From assembly GCF_029436685.1 (NCBI RefSeq), contig NZ_JAROCY010000013.1, forward strand, positions 86,275 through 150,274: a stretch of DNA of 64,000 bases. Direction: 5' to 3'. Below are positions 46,370 to 55,238 of the stretch, piece after piece (position 1 is the first letter of the stretch; every line of letters starts with the position of its first letter). A program made the position numbers and the translations under genes. Origin of the DNA: Novosphingobium cyanobacteriorum (lineage in GTDB: Bacteria > Pseudomonadota > Alphaproteobacteria > Sphingomonadales > Sphingomonadaceae). A model generated the notes under the pieces. It worked only from the letters and a program-made list of their open reading frames with translations, was not told the DNA's origin and ran no database searches.

Positions 46370-47026
46370 CTAAAAGCGCCAATGGCGAAGCACTTCGCGG
46401 ACATAGCCAGGAGTCTCGCCATTGCGGGGAATGCCGCCTGCACGCTCAACGGCGCCGGGACCTGCATTGTAGGCAGCTACCGCGAGGTGGACCACGCCAA
46501 ACCTGTCGAGCATCTGCCGCAGGTATCGCGCTGCGCCGAAGATGTTGGCCATTGGATCGAAGCGATTGAAGACCCCGAGTTCTTTTGCCGTAGCGGGCAT
46601 CAGCTGCCCAAGGCCCGCGGCACCCGCCGGGCTGACAGCCAAAGGGTTGTAACGAGATTCTGTCCATACGAGCGCATCAAGCAGGCCCGCGGGCAATGAG
46701 TACTTCGCCTCCGCGGCATAGATGTGAGGCAAGTAGGTTGCTCGCCGAAACCCGGATGGGGCCGGCTTGGCATTGGGTTCGTATCTGTATGGCAGGTTGA
46801 CCCGGCCATCGTCCGCCACTGATAGGCGCGGTGCTGGGGCGGTCTGCGCGGAACGCCAGAGCCCATGCTCGACCAGTTGAAAGCCGTTTGATGCTTCCGC
46901 AATCCGAATGCCTTCGGAGTGGCTGGCCGCAGCGCCGTTCGTAGCTGGCGCTGTTATGTCCTGAGCACTGGCCGGGATACCAGAAGTGATCGCGATGCCC
47001 GCGATCAAGAGAGTTCTGATTGTCAT
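46370..47026 (-). CDS. Lytic transglycosylase (SLT domain)
   Basis: 218 residues from ATG 47026. Signal peptide [22 protein letters not shown]. The catalytic SLT fold has [33 protein letters not shown] (Glu in WTESRYNP), then [12 protein letters not shown] and [19 protein letters not shown] with the typical AYNAG motif. It cleaves peptidoglycan and, on mobile elements, opens the wall for conjugation machinery (VirB1/TrbN-like role). Convergent with the integrase. Confidence 0.85.
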   Translation of the reverse strand: MTIRTLLIAGIAITSGIPASAQDITAPATNGAAASHSEGIRIAEASNGFQLVEHGLWRSAQTAPAPRLSVADDGRVNLPYRYEPNAKPAPSGFRRATYLPHIYAAEAKYSLPAGLLDALVWTESRYNPLAVSPAGAAGLGQLMPATAKELGVFNRFDPMANIFGAARYLRQMLDRFGVVHLAVAAYNAGPGAVERAGGIPRNGETPGYVREVLRHWRF

Positions 47027-47151
47027 TTCTCGATCCTTGTCTAGCCGAATCGAGTGAGAACATATAAAGAACAAGCGATGTAGGAAAATTGGAATGGCGC
47101 GAGTGCAGAGCGGAGGCTGCGCGGGGAGGGCACCTTAACCGGAGAAGGTCG

Positions 47152-48048
47152 ATGCCCCCGTTAGACAAAGTTCATCAACTCGAACGCCGCGCCCGCACGA
47201 TAGTCGAAAGCCTGGGCGGAACATGGCGCCAGAACAAGGGTATGTGCTGCTGCCCAGCGCATGACGACCGTACCCCCTCGCTGAGTGTGACACTGGGTCG
47301 GAAAGCGATCCTGTTTCATTGCTTCGCAGGATGCTCGAACGAGGAGGTCATTGCGGCACTGGACCGCCAGGGTGTTCGCAGCCGTGACCTGTTCGATGGC
47401 TCTGGTGCCGTGGCCGCTGATCGACCGGAAAAAAGCGCCTTCAATTCCAACGCGCGGCGTTTGTGGCACTCGGCGACGGCGATCTCCGACAGCCCTGCCG
47501 AAGGATACCTCGCGCAGCGCGGGATCCTGCGTGCCTCTGATCAGCTCCGTTATCTCGGGCGCACGCCGCTCGGGCCACGTGGTGCGGTCCAGTTCCTCCC
47601 TGCAATGTTGGCGGCAGTCACAACCGACATCGGCATAATCGCGATACACAGGACATTTCTCGACGCGCCGAGCGCAAAGCTCGCCGGTTTCGATCGGCCT
47701 AAGCGTGCGCTGGGAAGCCTTGGCTATGGTGCTGTCAGACTTGCCCCGCCAGCAGCGGGCCGGTTGGGTCTTGCCGAAGGTATCGAAAGCGCCCTTTCAG
47801 CCATGCAGCTGTTTGGCATTCCTTGCTGGGCAACGCTCGGTAACGAGCGGTTCGGCCTCGTCGCGATTCCAGAGGGCGTGCGCGAGCTCTACCTGTTCAT
47901 CGACAATGATGCGGGAGGCGAGCTCGCAGATCAGCGCGCGCGAAGGGCATATTCTGAGCCCGGCCGGGTGATCCAGTCGCGAGCGCCAGCGTCCACCGGT
48001 TTCGACTGGAACGATGAACTCAAGGCGAGGCTCGCTCGGAAAACCTGA
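47152..48048 (+). CDS. TOPRIM-domain DNA primase-like protein
   Basis: 298 residues from ATG 47152 with GGAGAAGG upstream. An N-terminal zinc-ribbon-like region has CCCPAHDDRTPSLSVTLG and FHCFAGCSNEEV (CHC2-like). The TOPRIM domain follows: LGLAEGIESALSAMQ with the catalytic Glu, and ELYLFIDNDAGGELA with the D-x-D metal motif. This is the plasmid/ICE type of primase associated with DUF7146. It begins the plus-strand replication/maintenance module and is followed 75 bp later by the strawberry-notch gene. Confidence 0.8.
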   Translation: MPPLDKVHQLERRARTIVESLGGTWRQNKGMCCCPAHDDRTPSLSVTLGRKAILFHCFAGCSNEEVIAALDRQGVRSRDLFDGSGAVAADRPEKSAFNSNARRLWHSATAISDSPAEGYLAQRGILRASDQLRYLGRTPLGPRGAVQFLPAMLAAVTTDIGIIAIHRTFLDAPSAKLAGFDRPKRALGSLGYGAVRLAPPAAGRLGLAEGIESALSAMQLFGIPCWATLGNERFGLVAIPEGVRELYLFIDNDAGGELADQRARRAYSEPGRVIQSRAPASTGFDWNDELKARLARKT

Positions 48049-48123
48049 TCAGCGAGCCAAAGGGGAGGGGGCCTTCGGCTGATTGAGTCCTGCGAGACGC
48101 AGGACCTCGTCAGGAGGTTTCCC

Positions 48124-51100
48124 ATGTCCAACTCTTCCCTCGCCTTCGCATTCGATCCACCATCTCCGCCGCTTGTCGTGACGGCAGCCAAAGCAATGGC
48201 GTTGCAATTGGCAGCAGGCAGCGCGATTTCGCGTAGCGACATCAACCGCATCATGACGGACCACTTCGGCGCAACCGATGCACTCGGGGCATGGTCAGTC
48301 CGTGATGCTCACGCTGCGCTCGAGCTGGCGCAGGTTCAACACCTGCAAGCATCAGATCAGATCCAGCTCTCGAGTCCGATCGGCGAGGCCGAACAGTTCT
48401 TCTGCGGCCTCGATGCCCGAGTTCCGACCCAGACCAATCGCAGCGACGAGCAGATCGAATGGCAGCAGTTTGCAACGCCGCCGCGGCTTGCTTGGCTCGC
48501 CGGACGGGCCTGTGGACTGATGCCCAACGAGCTCGTGCTCGAACCCTCGGCCGGAACGGGCATGCTTGCGGTCTGGGCCGCCAAAGCCGGCACCCGCCTT
48601 GTCCTGAACGAAATCTCGCCGCTGCGCCGCGACTGCCTAACTGCTGTGTTCCCCGCTTCCCGTGTGACCGGACATGATGCCGAGTTGATCGACGAATTGC
48701 TGGATCCGACCGTCGTCCCAAGCGCCGTACTCATGAACCCGCCCTATTCTCACGGGATCGAGCGGGGTCGCGATGGCCGCACCGGGGCGAGGCATTTGCG
48801 ATCGGCCTGGAACCGCCTTGCTCCCGGCGGACGGCTTGTCGCGATTATGCCTGAATGGTTCGACTGTGCGAAGTTCCTGGCGGGGCTGAAGGAACCGATC
48901 TCGCTGCGGCTCAATGCCGCCGTCGAACGCGCGTTCGTCAGGCAGGGCACTGGCATCATCACGCGGCTGTTGGTTCTCGATAAGGTTGAAGGCGCCAACG
49001 AGCTCGTCGCTATTCGCACGAACGCGTTCCGCCAGCTGGCCGATCTCGTCGATGCCTTGCCGGCTCGCGCCAGCCTTGAGACTGCGCGCGAGAAATCCAG
49101 CCTTCCGGCTCGTTCGCCGTTCCTTTTGGTCGCCGCGCCGCGCAGGCCGCTGCCGATACCAACAAGGATCACTCCTGCAGCCTCCGCCATCCAGCCGCTC
49201 AACTACGTGCCGCTTGCAACCCCTGCGCCGGTCGCCCCTCAGGTCGGCCACTATCTGCCCTATCGCCCGAGCAGGATCGCCATCGATGGCGCGGCCGGGC
49301 ATCCGACGCCGCTCGTCGAGTCTGTTGCCATGGGGTCGATTTCGGCACCCAAGCCCGAGGCGGTGCCGCAGCTGCCTGACGGGCTTATCGCCAAGGGACT
49401 GCTGTCGGCTGCCCAGGCAGAGACTCTGATCTACGCGGCAAGCGCCCATGCGCGCGATCTACCCGGCCGGTTCGAGCCCGAGGACAAGGGCTGTTCGCTC
49501 AAGGCCTCGGCGGACGGTCAGGTCTACCGAAAGGGCTATTTCCTTGGGGACGGCACCGGCGCGGGTAAAGGACGCCAGGTCGCGAGCGTCATTCTCGATC
49601 GCTGGGTGCGCGGCGAGCGCCGCCATATCTGGATTTCGAAGAACGAGGCGCTGCTGGAAGACGCGCGCCGCGACTGGGCTGCCCTTGGCGGCATCCCGAT
49701 CGACGTCCAGCCGCTGGCGTCCTGGAAGCTGGGCACCCCGATTGCGATGCGCAACGGGATTCTCTTCGTCACTTATCCAACCCTGCGTTCAGGCCGGAGC
49801 GACGCAACGCGATTGGATCAGATCCTCGACTGGGCCGGTGAAGACTTCGACGGCGTGATCGTGTTCGACGAAGCGCATGCCATGGCAAATGCCGCTGGCG
49901 GCGAAGGATCGCGGGGTAAGGTCAAAGGCTCGGAGCAGGGTATCGCTGGCGTCCGCCTGCAGAACCTCCTGCCCCGGGCAAGGGTGCTCTACGCTTCGGC
50001 AACTGGTGCGTCCGACGTCAACAACCTCGCCTATGCGACCCGCCTCGGGCTCTGGGGTCCGGAGACCGCCTTCGCCGATCGCGAGGCCTTCGTTGCCGAC
50101 ATTCGCGACGGCGGCATCGCCGCGATGGAACTGGTCGCGCGAGATCTCAAGTCGCTCGGCCTCTACACCGCGCGTGCGCTCTCCTTTGCAGGCGTCGAGT
50201 ATGAAATCCTCGAGCATTGCCTGACCGAGGATCAGATCGCGGTCTACGATGCCTATGCCGAGGCCTGGGCCATCATCCACGCTAACCTGCGCGAAGCGCT
50301 GGAGGCCACGCGCATCGTCGACAGCGAAACTGGCGGGACGCTCAACTCGGGCGCCAAGTCGGCAGCACTGTCGATCTTCGAGGGAACCAAGCAACGCTTC
50401 TTCGCGCAGCTCCTTCTGTCTATGAAGCTCCCGAGCCTATTGCCCGCGATCGATACGGCGATTGCTGATGGGAACGCCGTTGTCGTCCAACTCGTCTCGA
50501 CGGCAGAAGCCATGCTCAACCGCCGGCTTGCCGAACTGTCTGACGAGGAGCGCGAAGCACTCGAGATCGACCTCTCCCCGCGGGAATACGTGATCGACTA
50601 TCTCGCCAAGAGCTTTCCTGTCCGCCTGATGGCGGTGTTCACAGACGAAAACGGCAACCCTCGGTCCGAGCCGATGAGTGACGAGCATGGCGCTCCCGTG
50701 CTCTGTAGCTCTGCGCTTGCTGCGCGCGACCGGATGATCGAGCAGCTCTGCGCCTTGCCGCCGATTGCCACCGCGCTTGATGCCATCATCGAACGCTTCG
50801 GCGTTGACCAAGTGGCGGAAGTCACCGGTCGCACACGTCGGCTCATCGTCGGCCGCGATGGTCGTCAGAAACTCCAATCCCGCTCGCCGCGCGCCAATGT
50901 CGCCGAGACCCAGGCCTTCATGGACGGTGCCAAGCGCATCCTGGTGTTCTCCGATGCCGGGGGAACCGGGCGCAGCTACCATGCCGATCTGACCGCCAAG
51001 AACCAGGCCCGCCGCGTCCACTTCCTGCTCGAGCCGGGCTGGCGGGCTGACGCCGCAATCCAGGGGCTTGGCCGGACCAATCGCACCAATCAGGCGTCGG

Positions 51101-52365
51101 CCCCGCTGTTCAGGCCCGTGACCACCGATGTGCGCGGCGAGCGCCGCTTCATCTCGACGATCGCGCGACGGCTTGACAGCCTCGGCGCTCTGACCCGCGG
51201 ACAGCGCCAGACCGGTGGCCAGAACCTGTTCGATCCCGCCGACAATCTCGAAAGCATCTACGCCAAGGAGGCGCTCCATCGCTGGTTCGGCCTCTTGTTC
51301 ACCGGCAAGCTCGAAGCGGTCAGCCTCGGGCGCTTCCAGGAGCTGACAGGCCTGCGGATCGAGGCGCCTGACGGGTCGATGGTCGATGATCTGCCGTCGA
51401 TCCAGCGCTGGCTCAACCGCATCCTGGCGCTTCCCATAGCCTTGCAGAACGCGATCTTCGATGAGTTCATGGGGCTGGTCGAAGCGCGTATCGATGCCGC
51501 CCGGCAGGCTGGCACGCTCGATCTCGGCCTCGAGACGATTGCAGTCGAGGACTTCACTGTCCTGTCGGACACGCTGCTGCGCACCGATCCGGCATCGGGC
51601 GCGACGACCCATCTCCTCGAACTGGAAATCGCGAGGGCCCTGAAGCCGCTCACGCTGACGCGGCTCGAAGAGACCCACGGCATCACCGGGCAGCGGCAGC
51701 GCCCGGTTCGCAACGCCCGCTCTGGTCGGGTGGCCCTGCTGGTCCCCGCCCGCAGTATTCTTGCCGATGACGGTACGCGCGTGGCCCGCTTCGAATTGCT
51801 GCGTCCGCTCAAGCGCAGTCACATCACCGACGATCAGCTGGCGGAAAGCAGCTGGGAGGACATTGCCATCGGCGCTTTCCGCGAGGCGTGGGCCGCCGAG
51901 GTGGAAGAGGCGAGGACGAGTCACAAGCGCGAGCGCCTCTATCTGGCGACCGGTCTCCTGCTCCCGGTCTGGGACAAGCTGCCATCGGATTTCGTGAGGG
52001 TGAGCCGCATCTCGGCTGCGGATGGCCGGTCGCTCCTTGGCCGGGAGGTTCCCGTCCACTGCGTGCCCGAACTGTGCCGAGCGCTGGGTCTGGAACGCGA
52101 GCAAACTCTTTCCGCCGACGACGTTGTCCAGACCGTCTTGGCAACGGGCAGGGCCATCGAGTTCGCGGGCCGCGAGCTGCTCATGGTCAAGCGCAGCTTG
52201 GTCAATGGCTCACAGCGAATTGAGCTTACGAGATGGAGTGCTGCTCGGCTCGACTGGTACAAGGCCCAAGGCTGCTTTACCGAGATCATCCGCTATCAGA
52301 CCCGGCTCTTCGTGCCGATCGAGGGCGCGGCGAGCGTGATTGCCAGACTGGCATCATCGGCATAG
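48124..52365 (+). CDS. Strawberry-notch-family methyltransferase-helicase
   Basis: 1413 residues, AGGAGG ribosome site 6 bp upstream. N-terminal methyltransferase-like domain: LVLEPSAGTGMLAVWAAKAG (SAM loop, about residues 137-156) and VLMNPPYSHG with NPPY at 205-208. Then the strawberry-notch (Sno) helicase-like module: GDGTGAGKGRQVASVILD (Walker A-like, about 475-492), VIVFDEAHAMANA (DEAH 582-585), and the C-terminal block DAGGTGRSYHADLTAKNQARRVHFLLEPGWRADAAIQGLGRTNR. Length is typical of element-borne Sno proteins. Suggested roles are DNA remodelling and methylation linked to element replication or antirestriction. No direct evidence for either. Confidence 0.85.
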   Translation: MSNSSLAFAFDPPSPPLVVTAAKAMALQLAAGSAISRSDINRIMTDHFGATDALGAWSVRDAHAALELAQVQHLQASDQIQLSSPIGEAEQFFCGLDARVPTQTNRSDEQIEWQQFATPPRLAWLAGRACGLMPNELVLEPSAGTGMLAVWAAKAGTRLVLNEISPLRRDCLTAVFPASRVTGHDAELIDELLDPTVVPSAVLMNPPYSHGIERGRDGRTGARHLRSAWNRLAPGGRLVAIMPEWFDCAKFLAGLKEPISLRLNAAVERAFVRQGTGIITRLLVLDKVEGANELVAIRTNAFRQLADLVDALPARASLETAREKSSLPARSPFLLVAAPRRPLPIPTRITPAASAIQPLNYVPLATPAPVAPQVGHYLPYRPSRIAIDGAAGHPTPLVESVAMGSISAPKPEAVPQLPDGLIAKGLLSAAQAETLIYAASAHARDLPGRFEPEDKGCSLKASADGQVYRKGYFLGDGTGAGKGRQVASVILDRWVRGERRHIWISKNEALLEDARRDWAALGGIPIDVQPLASWKLGTPIAMRNGILFVTYPTLRSGRSDATRLDQILDWAGEDFDGVIVFDEAHAMANAAGGEGSRGKVKGSEQGIAGVRLQNLLPRARVLYASATGASDVNNLAYATRLGLWGPETAFADREAFVADIRDGGIAAMELVARDLKSLGLYTARALSFAGVEYEILEHCLTEDQIAVYDAYAEAWAIIHANLREALEATRIVDSETGGTLNSGAKSAALSIFEGTKQRFFAQLLLSMKLPSLLPAIDTAIADGNAVVVQLVSTAEAMLNRRLAELSDEEREALEIDLSPREYVIDYLAKSFPVRLMAVFTDENGNPRSEPMSDEHGAPVLCSSALAARDRMIEQLCALPPIATALDAIIERFGVDQVAEVTGRTRRLIVGRDGRQKLQSRSPRANVAETQAFMDGAKRILVFSDAGGTGRSYHADLTAKNQARRVHFLLEPGWRADAAIQGLGRTNRTNQASAPLFRPVTTDVRGERRFISTIARRLDSLGALTRGQRQTGGQNLFDPADNLESIYAKEALHRWFGLLFTGKLEAVSLGRFQELTGLRIEAPDGSMVDDLPSIQRWLNRILALPIALQNAIFDEFMGLVEARIDAARQAGTLDLGLETIAVEDFTVLSDTLLRTDPASGATTHLLELEIARALKPLTLTRLEETHGITGQRQRPVRNARSGRVALLVPARSILADDGTRVARFELLRPLKRSHITDDQLAESSWEDIAIGAFREAWAAEVEEARTSHKRERLYLATGLLLPVWDKLPSDFVRVSRISAADGRSLLGREVPVHCVPELCRALGLEREQTLSADDVVQTVLATGRAIEFAGRELLMVKRSLVNGSQRIELTRWSAARLDWYKAQGCFTEIIRYQTRLFVPIEGAASVIARLASSA

Positions 52366-52418
52366 TTCCTTGCCAAATGGCATTATCTTAAATATATGCT
52401 GCCATATGGAGAACTACC

Positions 52419-52832
52419 ATGCTGGCTCTGCAACCCGTTGATACTGCCGTTACCGCTTTCCGTCCCGATCCGATCACCCAGGACGAAGCAGCTGCCATGT
52501 TCCGGGCAGTCCTCAATCTGTTCGGCAAATGGGAGTTGACCGACGAGCAGGCTGCAACGCTGCTCGACATGCCAGTGCGCTCCTATCGCCGATGGAAGGC
52601 AGAAGGCCCGGGGCGCATCTCGCGTGATGGGCGCGCGCGTCTTTCCAACCTCATGGGGATCCACAAGGCGCTTCGCATCATCTTCTCGGAGGCGACCCGC
52701 GGGTACACTTGGATCAGAGCAGCGAATGAAGCGTTTGGCGGAGCCAGTGCGCTCGAAGTGATGCTGGGAGGCGAGCTTACCGACATCATGCGGGTGCGTC
52801 GCTACCTCGACGCCGAGCGCGGTGGCTGGTGA
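52419..52832 (+). CDS. Antitoxin of Xre/MbcA/ParS type
   Basis: 137 residues. An N-terminal helix-turn-helix (EQAATLLDMPVRSYRRWKAEG, about residues 47-67) and a C-terminal toxin-binding domain (NEAFGGASALEVMLGGELTDIMRVRRYLDAERGGW) are the standard Xre-MbcA-ParS layout. A GTGA overlap joins it to the RES toxin, so the pair is translationally coupled. The antitoxin neutralises the toxin and represses its own promoter in known systems. Confidence 0.88.
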   Translation: MLALQPVDTAVTAFRPDPITQDEAAAMFRAVLNLFGKWELTDEQAATLLDMPVRSYRRWKAEGPGRISRDGRARLSNLMGIHKALRIIFSEATRGYTWIRAANEAFGGASALEVMLGGELTDIMRVRRYLDAERGGW

Positions 52833-53563
52833 GCGAAACAGCAGAAATCCCCGTTTCTAGAGTTGAGTGGAAGGGCGCTGTCAGGATCATCCGCAGCGCC
52901 TTTCCGCCGATTGATCTGTTCGAGGACATCGCCGATCCCGCGGACTGGCCGCTGCTGATTTCGGCCGAGCAGAAGACCAATCCACGCATTATGGCGACGA
53001 TTGGCAATCTCGACCTCGTTCCACCAAGCCGGCGCGTCGGCGGCAATGGGGCTTCCTACCTTATGGCCCCATTCACCCACGTCAGCACTGACCGGCCAAG
53101 CCGCTTCACCGACGGGAGTTACGGCGTGCTCTATGTCGGGGACCGGTTCGAGACCGCATTGTTCGAGACCATCCACCATCATGCCCGCTTCATGGCGCGA
53201 ACCAGGGAAGCACCGGGATGGACCTCGCAGTTCCGCGAAATCATCATGTCGGTCGATGCAGACCTGCATGATCTCAGAGCTCAGGCGGGGGAGCCGGTTC
53301 CGGCGCTAGATTCCGACAACTATTCTGCTTCACAAGCACTCGCGCGGCACCTTATGGGCGCGGGTTCGGACGGGATTGCTTACCCGAGCATCCGGCACCT
53401 CGGCGGGGAATGCGTCGCGCTATTCTACCCGGATTGCGCATCAAATCCGCTTCAGGGGCGGCACCTCGACTATCACTGGGATGGCGCGCGGGTTGATCTG
53501 GTTCGTGATGCGGGATCGGGCGCTGTCTTCCGGATTGTCGATTTGCCGCCCGATCCCGCCTGA
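52829..53563 (+). CDS. RES-domain toxin (NAD+ phosphorylase/ADP-ribosyltransferase-like)
   Basis: 244 residues; the GTG start overlaps the antitoxin stop. The RES core has RVGGNGASYLMAPFTHVSTDRPSRFTDGSYGVLYVGDRFETALFETIHHH, with RFTDG and E-T-A-L-F-E-T as the R, E catalytic positions, and later DGIAYPSIRHLGGECVALFYPD (Ser and the final strand). RES toxins such as MbcT and Res degrade NAD+ and stop growth. Intact. It ends 32 bp before the convergent DUF6527 gene. Confidence 0.88.
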   Translation: MSETAEIPVSRVEWKGAVRIIRSAFPPIDLFEDIADPADWPLLISAEQKTNPRIMATIGNLDLVPPSRRVGGNGASYLMAPFTHVSTDRPSRFTDGSYGVLYVGDRFETALFETIHHHARFMARTREAPGWTSQFREIIMSVDADLHDLRAQAGEPVPALDSDNYSASQALARHLMGAGSDGIAYPSIRHLGGECVALFYPDCASNPLQGRHLDYHWDGARVDLVRDAGSGAVFRIVDLPPDPA

Positions 53564-53595
53564 CCGAACGAGCTGGGTCTCGCGCCTGCGCTTGG

Positions 53596-54057
53596 CTAGG
53601 TTGCCTTCCACCAGCTGAGCATGCGTTGCCACCAACTGGCTGGCGGTCGAGGTGCGGACAGGGTCGTAGCGGGCGTCTCCTGGCTGGGCTGAGCAACATC
53701 CGAGGGATCCGCCTGCCTGAAGTAGCGAGCCTTCGCTCTTCGGTCTCGTTGTCGCTCGGCAGCGACTTGTGCTTCCGACCAGGGCGGCGCAGCGATCACC
53801 TTGCCGCGGCGGATCACATAGTGCGAACGGCACGGCAGCGTCCAGTTCCCTACCGAAGGGTGCAGACTGATCGCCTCTCCGTCGTAGGTGATGTTCCAGT
53901 CTGTTGGGGTAAGTGGCGTCACTACTTCCTCTCCGCAGCCACAGCAGCAGCTGTGCGCGACGCTGCCGTATTCCATCGATACGTAAAGAATCCCGGGGAC
54001 GAGCGGCTCAGGAAAGCTCTCCACGAAGCGATGTTCGAGTTCGGTATACCGGATCAT
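53596..54057 (-). CDS. DUF6527-family protein of a ubiquitin-like conjugation operon
   Basis: 153 residues from ATG 54057, overlapping the E1-like stop (ATGA). A Cys cluster HSCCCGCGEEVVTPL (His35, Cys37-39, Cys41) looks like a metal site. LHPSVGNWTLPCRSHYVI (His66, Ser68, Cys76, His79) is the family hallmark. As I recall, this family (BubE) is described as a serine-type deconjugating peptidase of the Bub ubiquitin-like system; Ser68 and His79 would be candidates. A basic, Trp-rich tail (SWWQRMLSWWK) follows a disordered linker. Last gene of the six-gene minus-strand operon. Family assignment from motif only. Confidence 0.65.
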   Translation of the reverse strand: MIRYTELEHRFVESFPEPLVPGILYVSMEYGSVAHSCCCGCGEEVVTPLTPTDWNITYDGEAISLHPSVGNWTLPCRSHYVIRRGKVIAAPPWSEAQVAAERQRDRRAKARYFRQADPSDVAQPSQETPATTLSAPRPPASWWQRMLSWWKAT

Positions 54058-55238
54058 GACTGGTCCTCGTTGAGCAGCATGTTGCCGTCGAGTGTGTAGG
54101 TCGAATGATGTTCGCGCTCGAGGTCGCAGTAGAATCCGCACAGCTTCTTCCACTTGATTACCGCCAGGACAGCGTTGAGCGCATTGAGGTCGGCTACCTG
54201 GATATTCGAGGCGTAGATATCCCCGGCCCCGCCGCCGGCCAGGGGAATGCGATTGTGCTGGCTGGCCTTGGTCCTGCTCTCCAGAGTGCTGGTCGTAACC
54301 CTCAAGATGCCACTAAGGCCCTGTTCGCCGAGTTCTAGACCCATGCCGATATCGACAAAGCCGACTCCGCGTGCGTGAAGCCATTCTACGAGGGCGGCTT
54401 TCGCTTCACCTGCGTCAAGGCTTAGGAACGCGAAGTGGATGCCTTCGAGCAGATCAATGGTCTCGGCTGTAATCGCCTTCGGCACCGCGGTTATGCCGCG
54501 ATGCATGCGCGAGTAGATCGCCGCAAAATAGTCGACTTTCAGCGGTGCGTCGCGCAGGTCGTCAAGGCTAGGCGCCCCAGGGGCACGAAAGGCATTGTGC
54601 TGAAGGAACTCGTCAGGATCGAAGAGGCGGATTTCCGCTACCGGCGTTTTAGCCAGCATGTCGAGAATATAGCTTCCCGACCCGCCGAGGCCGATGATCG
54701 CGATGCGGTGCCCCGCGAGCTTGGCGGTGAGCGCGCCGATCCCGACCCTGTCCGACGCCGTCTCGACGTAGTGAAAAACGCTCTCAGCGTCCTCCTCATC
54801 GTCGATCACGCGGTGGGGGCGCGGCGAGAGCGTGGTGTCGATTACCGCAGCAGGTCCCGAGATGATCGAAGCATAGGTCGACATCTTGTGGTGGTAGTCA
54901 CGATACCCTCCTTCAGGCTTGCTGGAGAAGGCGTGCTCCGCTGTGAGCCCATTGCCAAGCTCGAAGTGCGCGGTCTGGTGGGCGATCGCCGCGATCGGCT
55001 TTCCATCGGCGAAGCAAGGGTAGTCTCCGTCGAAATGCATGACGTGAGTGTCGGGCGGCCGGGTCTGGTCGCCGGCCAAGGCTAGGCTCGAGATAAGTGT
55101 GCCCTTGCGAACCTTGCGGTGGGCATCGACGTAGGGGACCTCGCGCATGACGAGGAACCCTCCGACGATCTGGACGAAATACCCTTCCTCGCGCAGCCTA
55201 GCGAGATCGGCGTTACGACTGAACAGTGCGCGTGACAT
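54054..55238 (-). CDS. ThiF/E1-like adenylyltransferase with an N-terminal accessory domain
   Basis: 394 residues. The E1 core (about 175-394) has IAIIGLGGSGSYILDML (nucleotide loop 181-190), RLFDPDEFLQHNAFRAPG (Asp/Asn/Arg adenylation residues) and FAFLSLDAGEAK. The N-terminal 165 residues form a separate domain starting GYFVQIVGGFLVMREVPYV with HVMHFDGDYPCFADGKPI, matching the DUF6791 type seen in front of ThiF proteins. Cysteines occur only at 75, 367 and 371; any could carry thioester chemistry. It presumably activates the ubiquitin-like protein encoded just upstream (26-bp overlap). Confidence 0.8.
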   Translation of the reverse strand: MSRALFSRNADLARLREEGYFVQIVGGFLVMREVPYVDAHRKVRKGTLISSLALAGDQTRPPDTHVMHFDGDYPCFADGKPIAAIAHQTAHFELGNGLTAEHAFSSKPEGGYRDYHHKMSTYASIISGPAAVIDTTLSPRPHRVIDDEEDAESVFHYVETASDRVGIGALTAKLAGHRIAIIGLGGSGSYILDMLAKTPVAEIRLFDPDEFLQHNAFRAPGAPSLDDLRDAPLKVDYFAAIYSRMHRGITAVPKAITAETIDLLEGIHFAFLSLDAGEAKAALVEWLHARGVGFVDIGMGLELGEQGLSGILRVTTSTLESRTKASQHNRIPLAGGGAGDIYASNIQVADLNALNAVLAVIKWKKLCGFYCDLEREHHSTYTLDGNMLLNEDQS

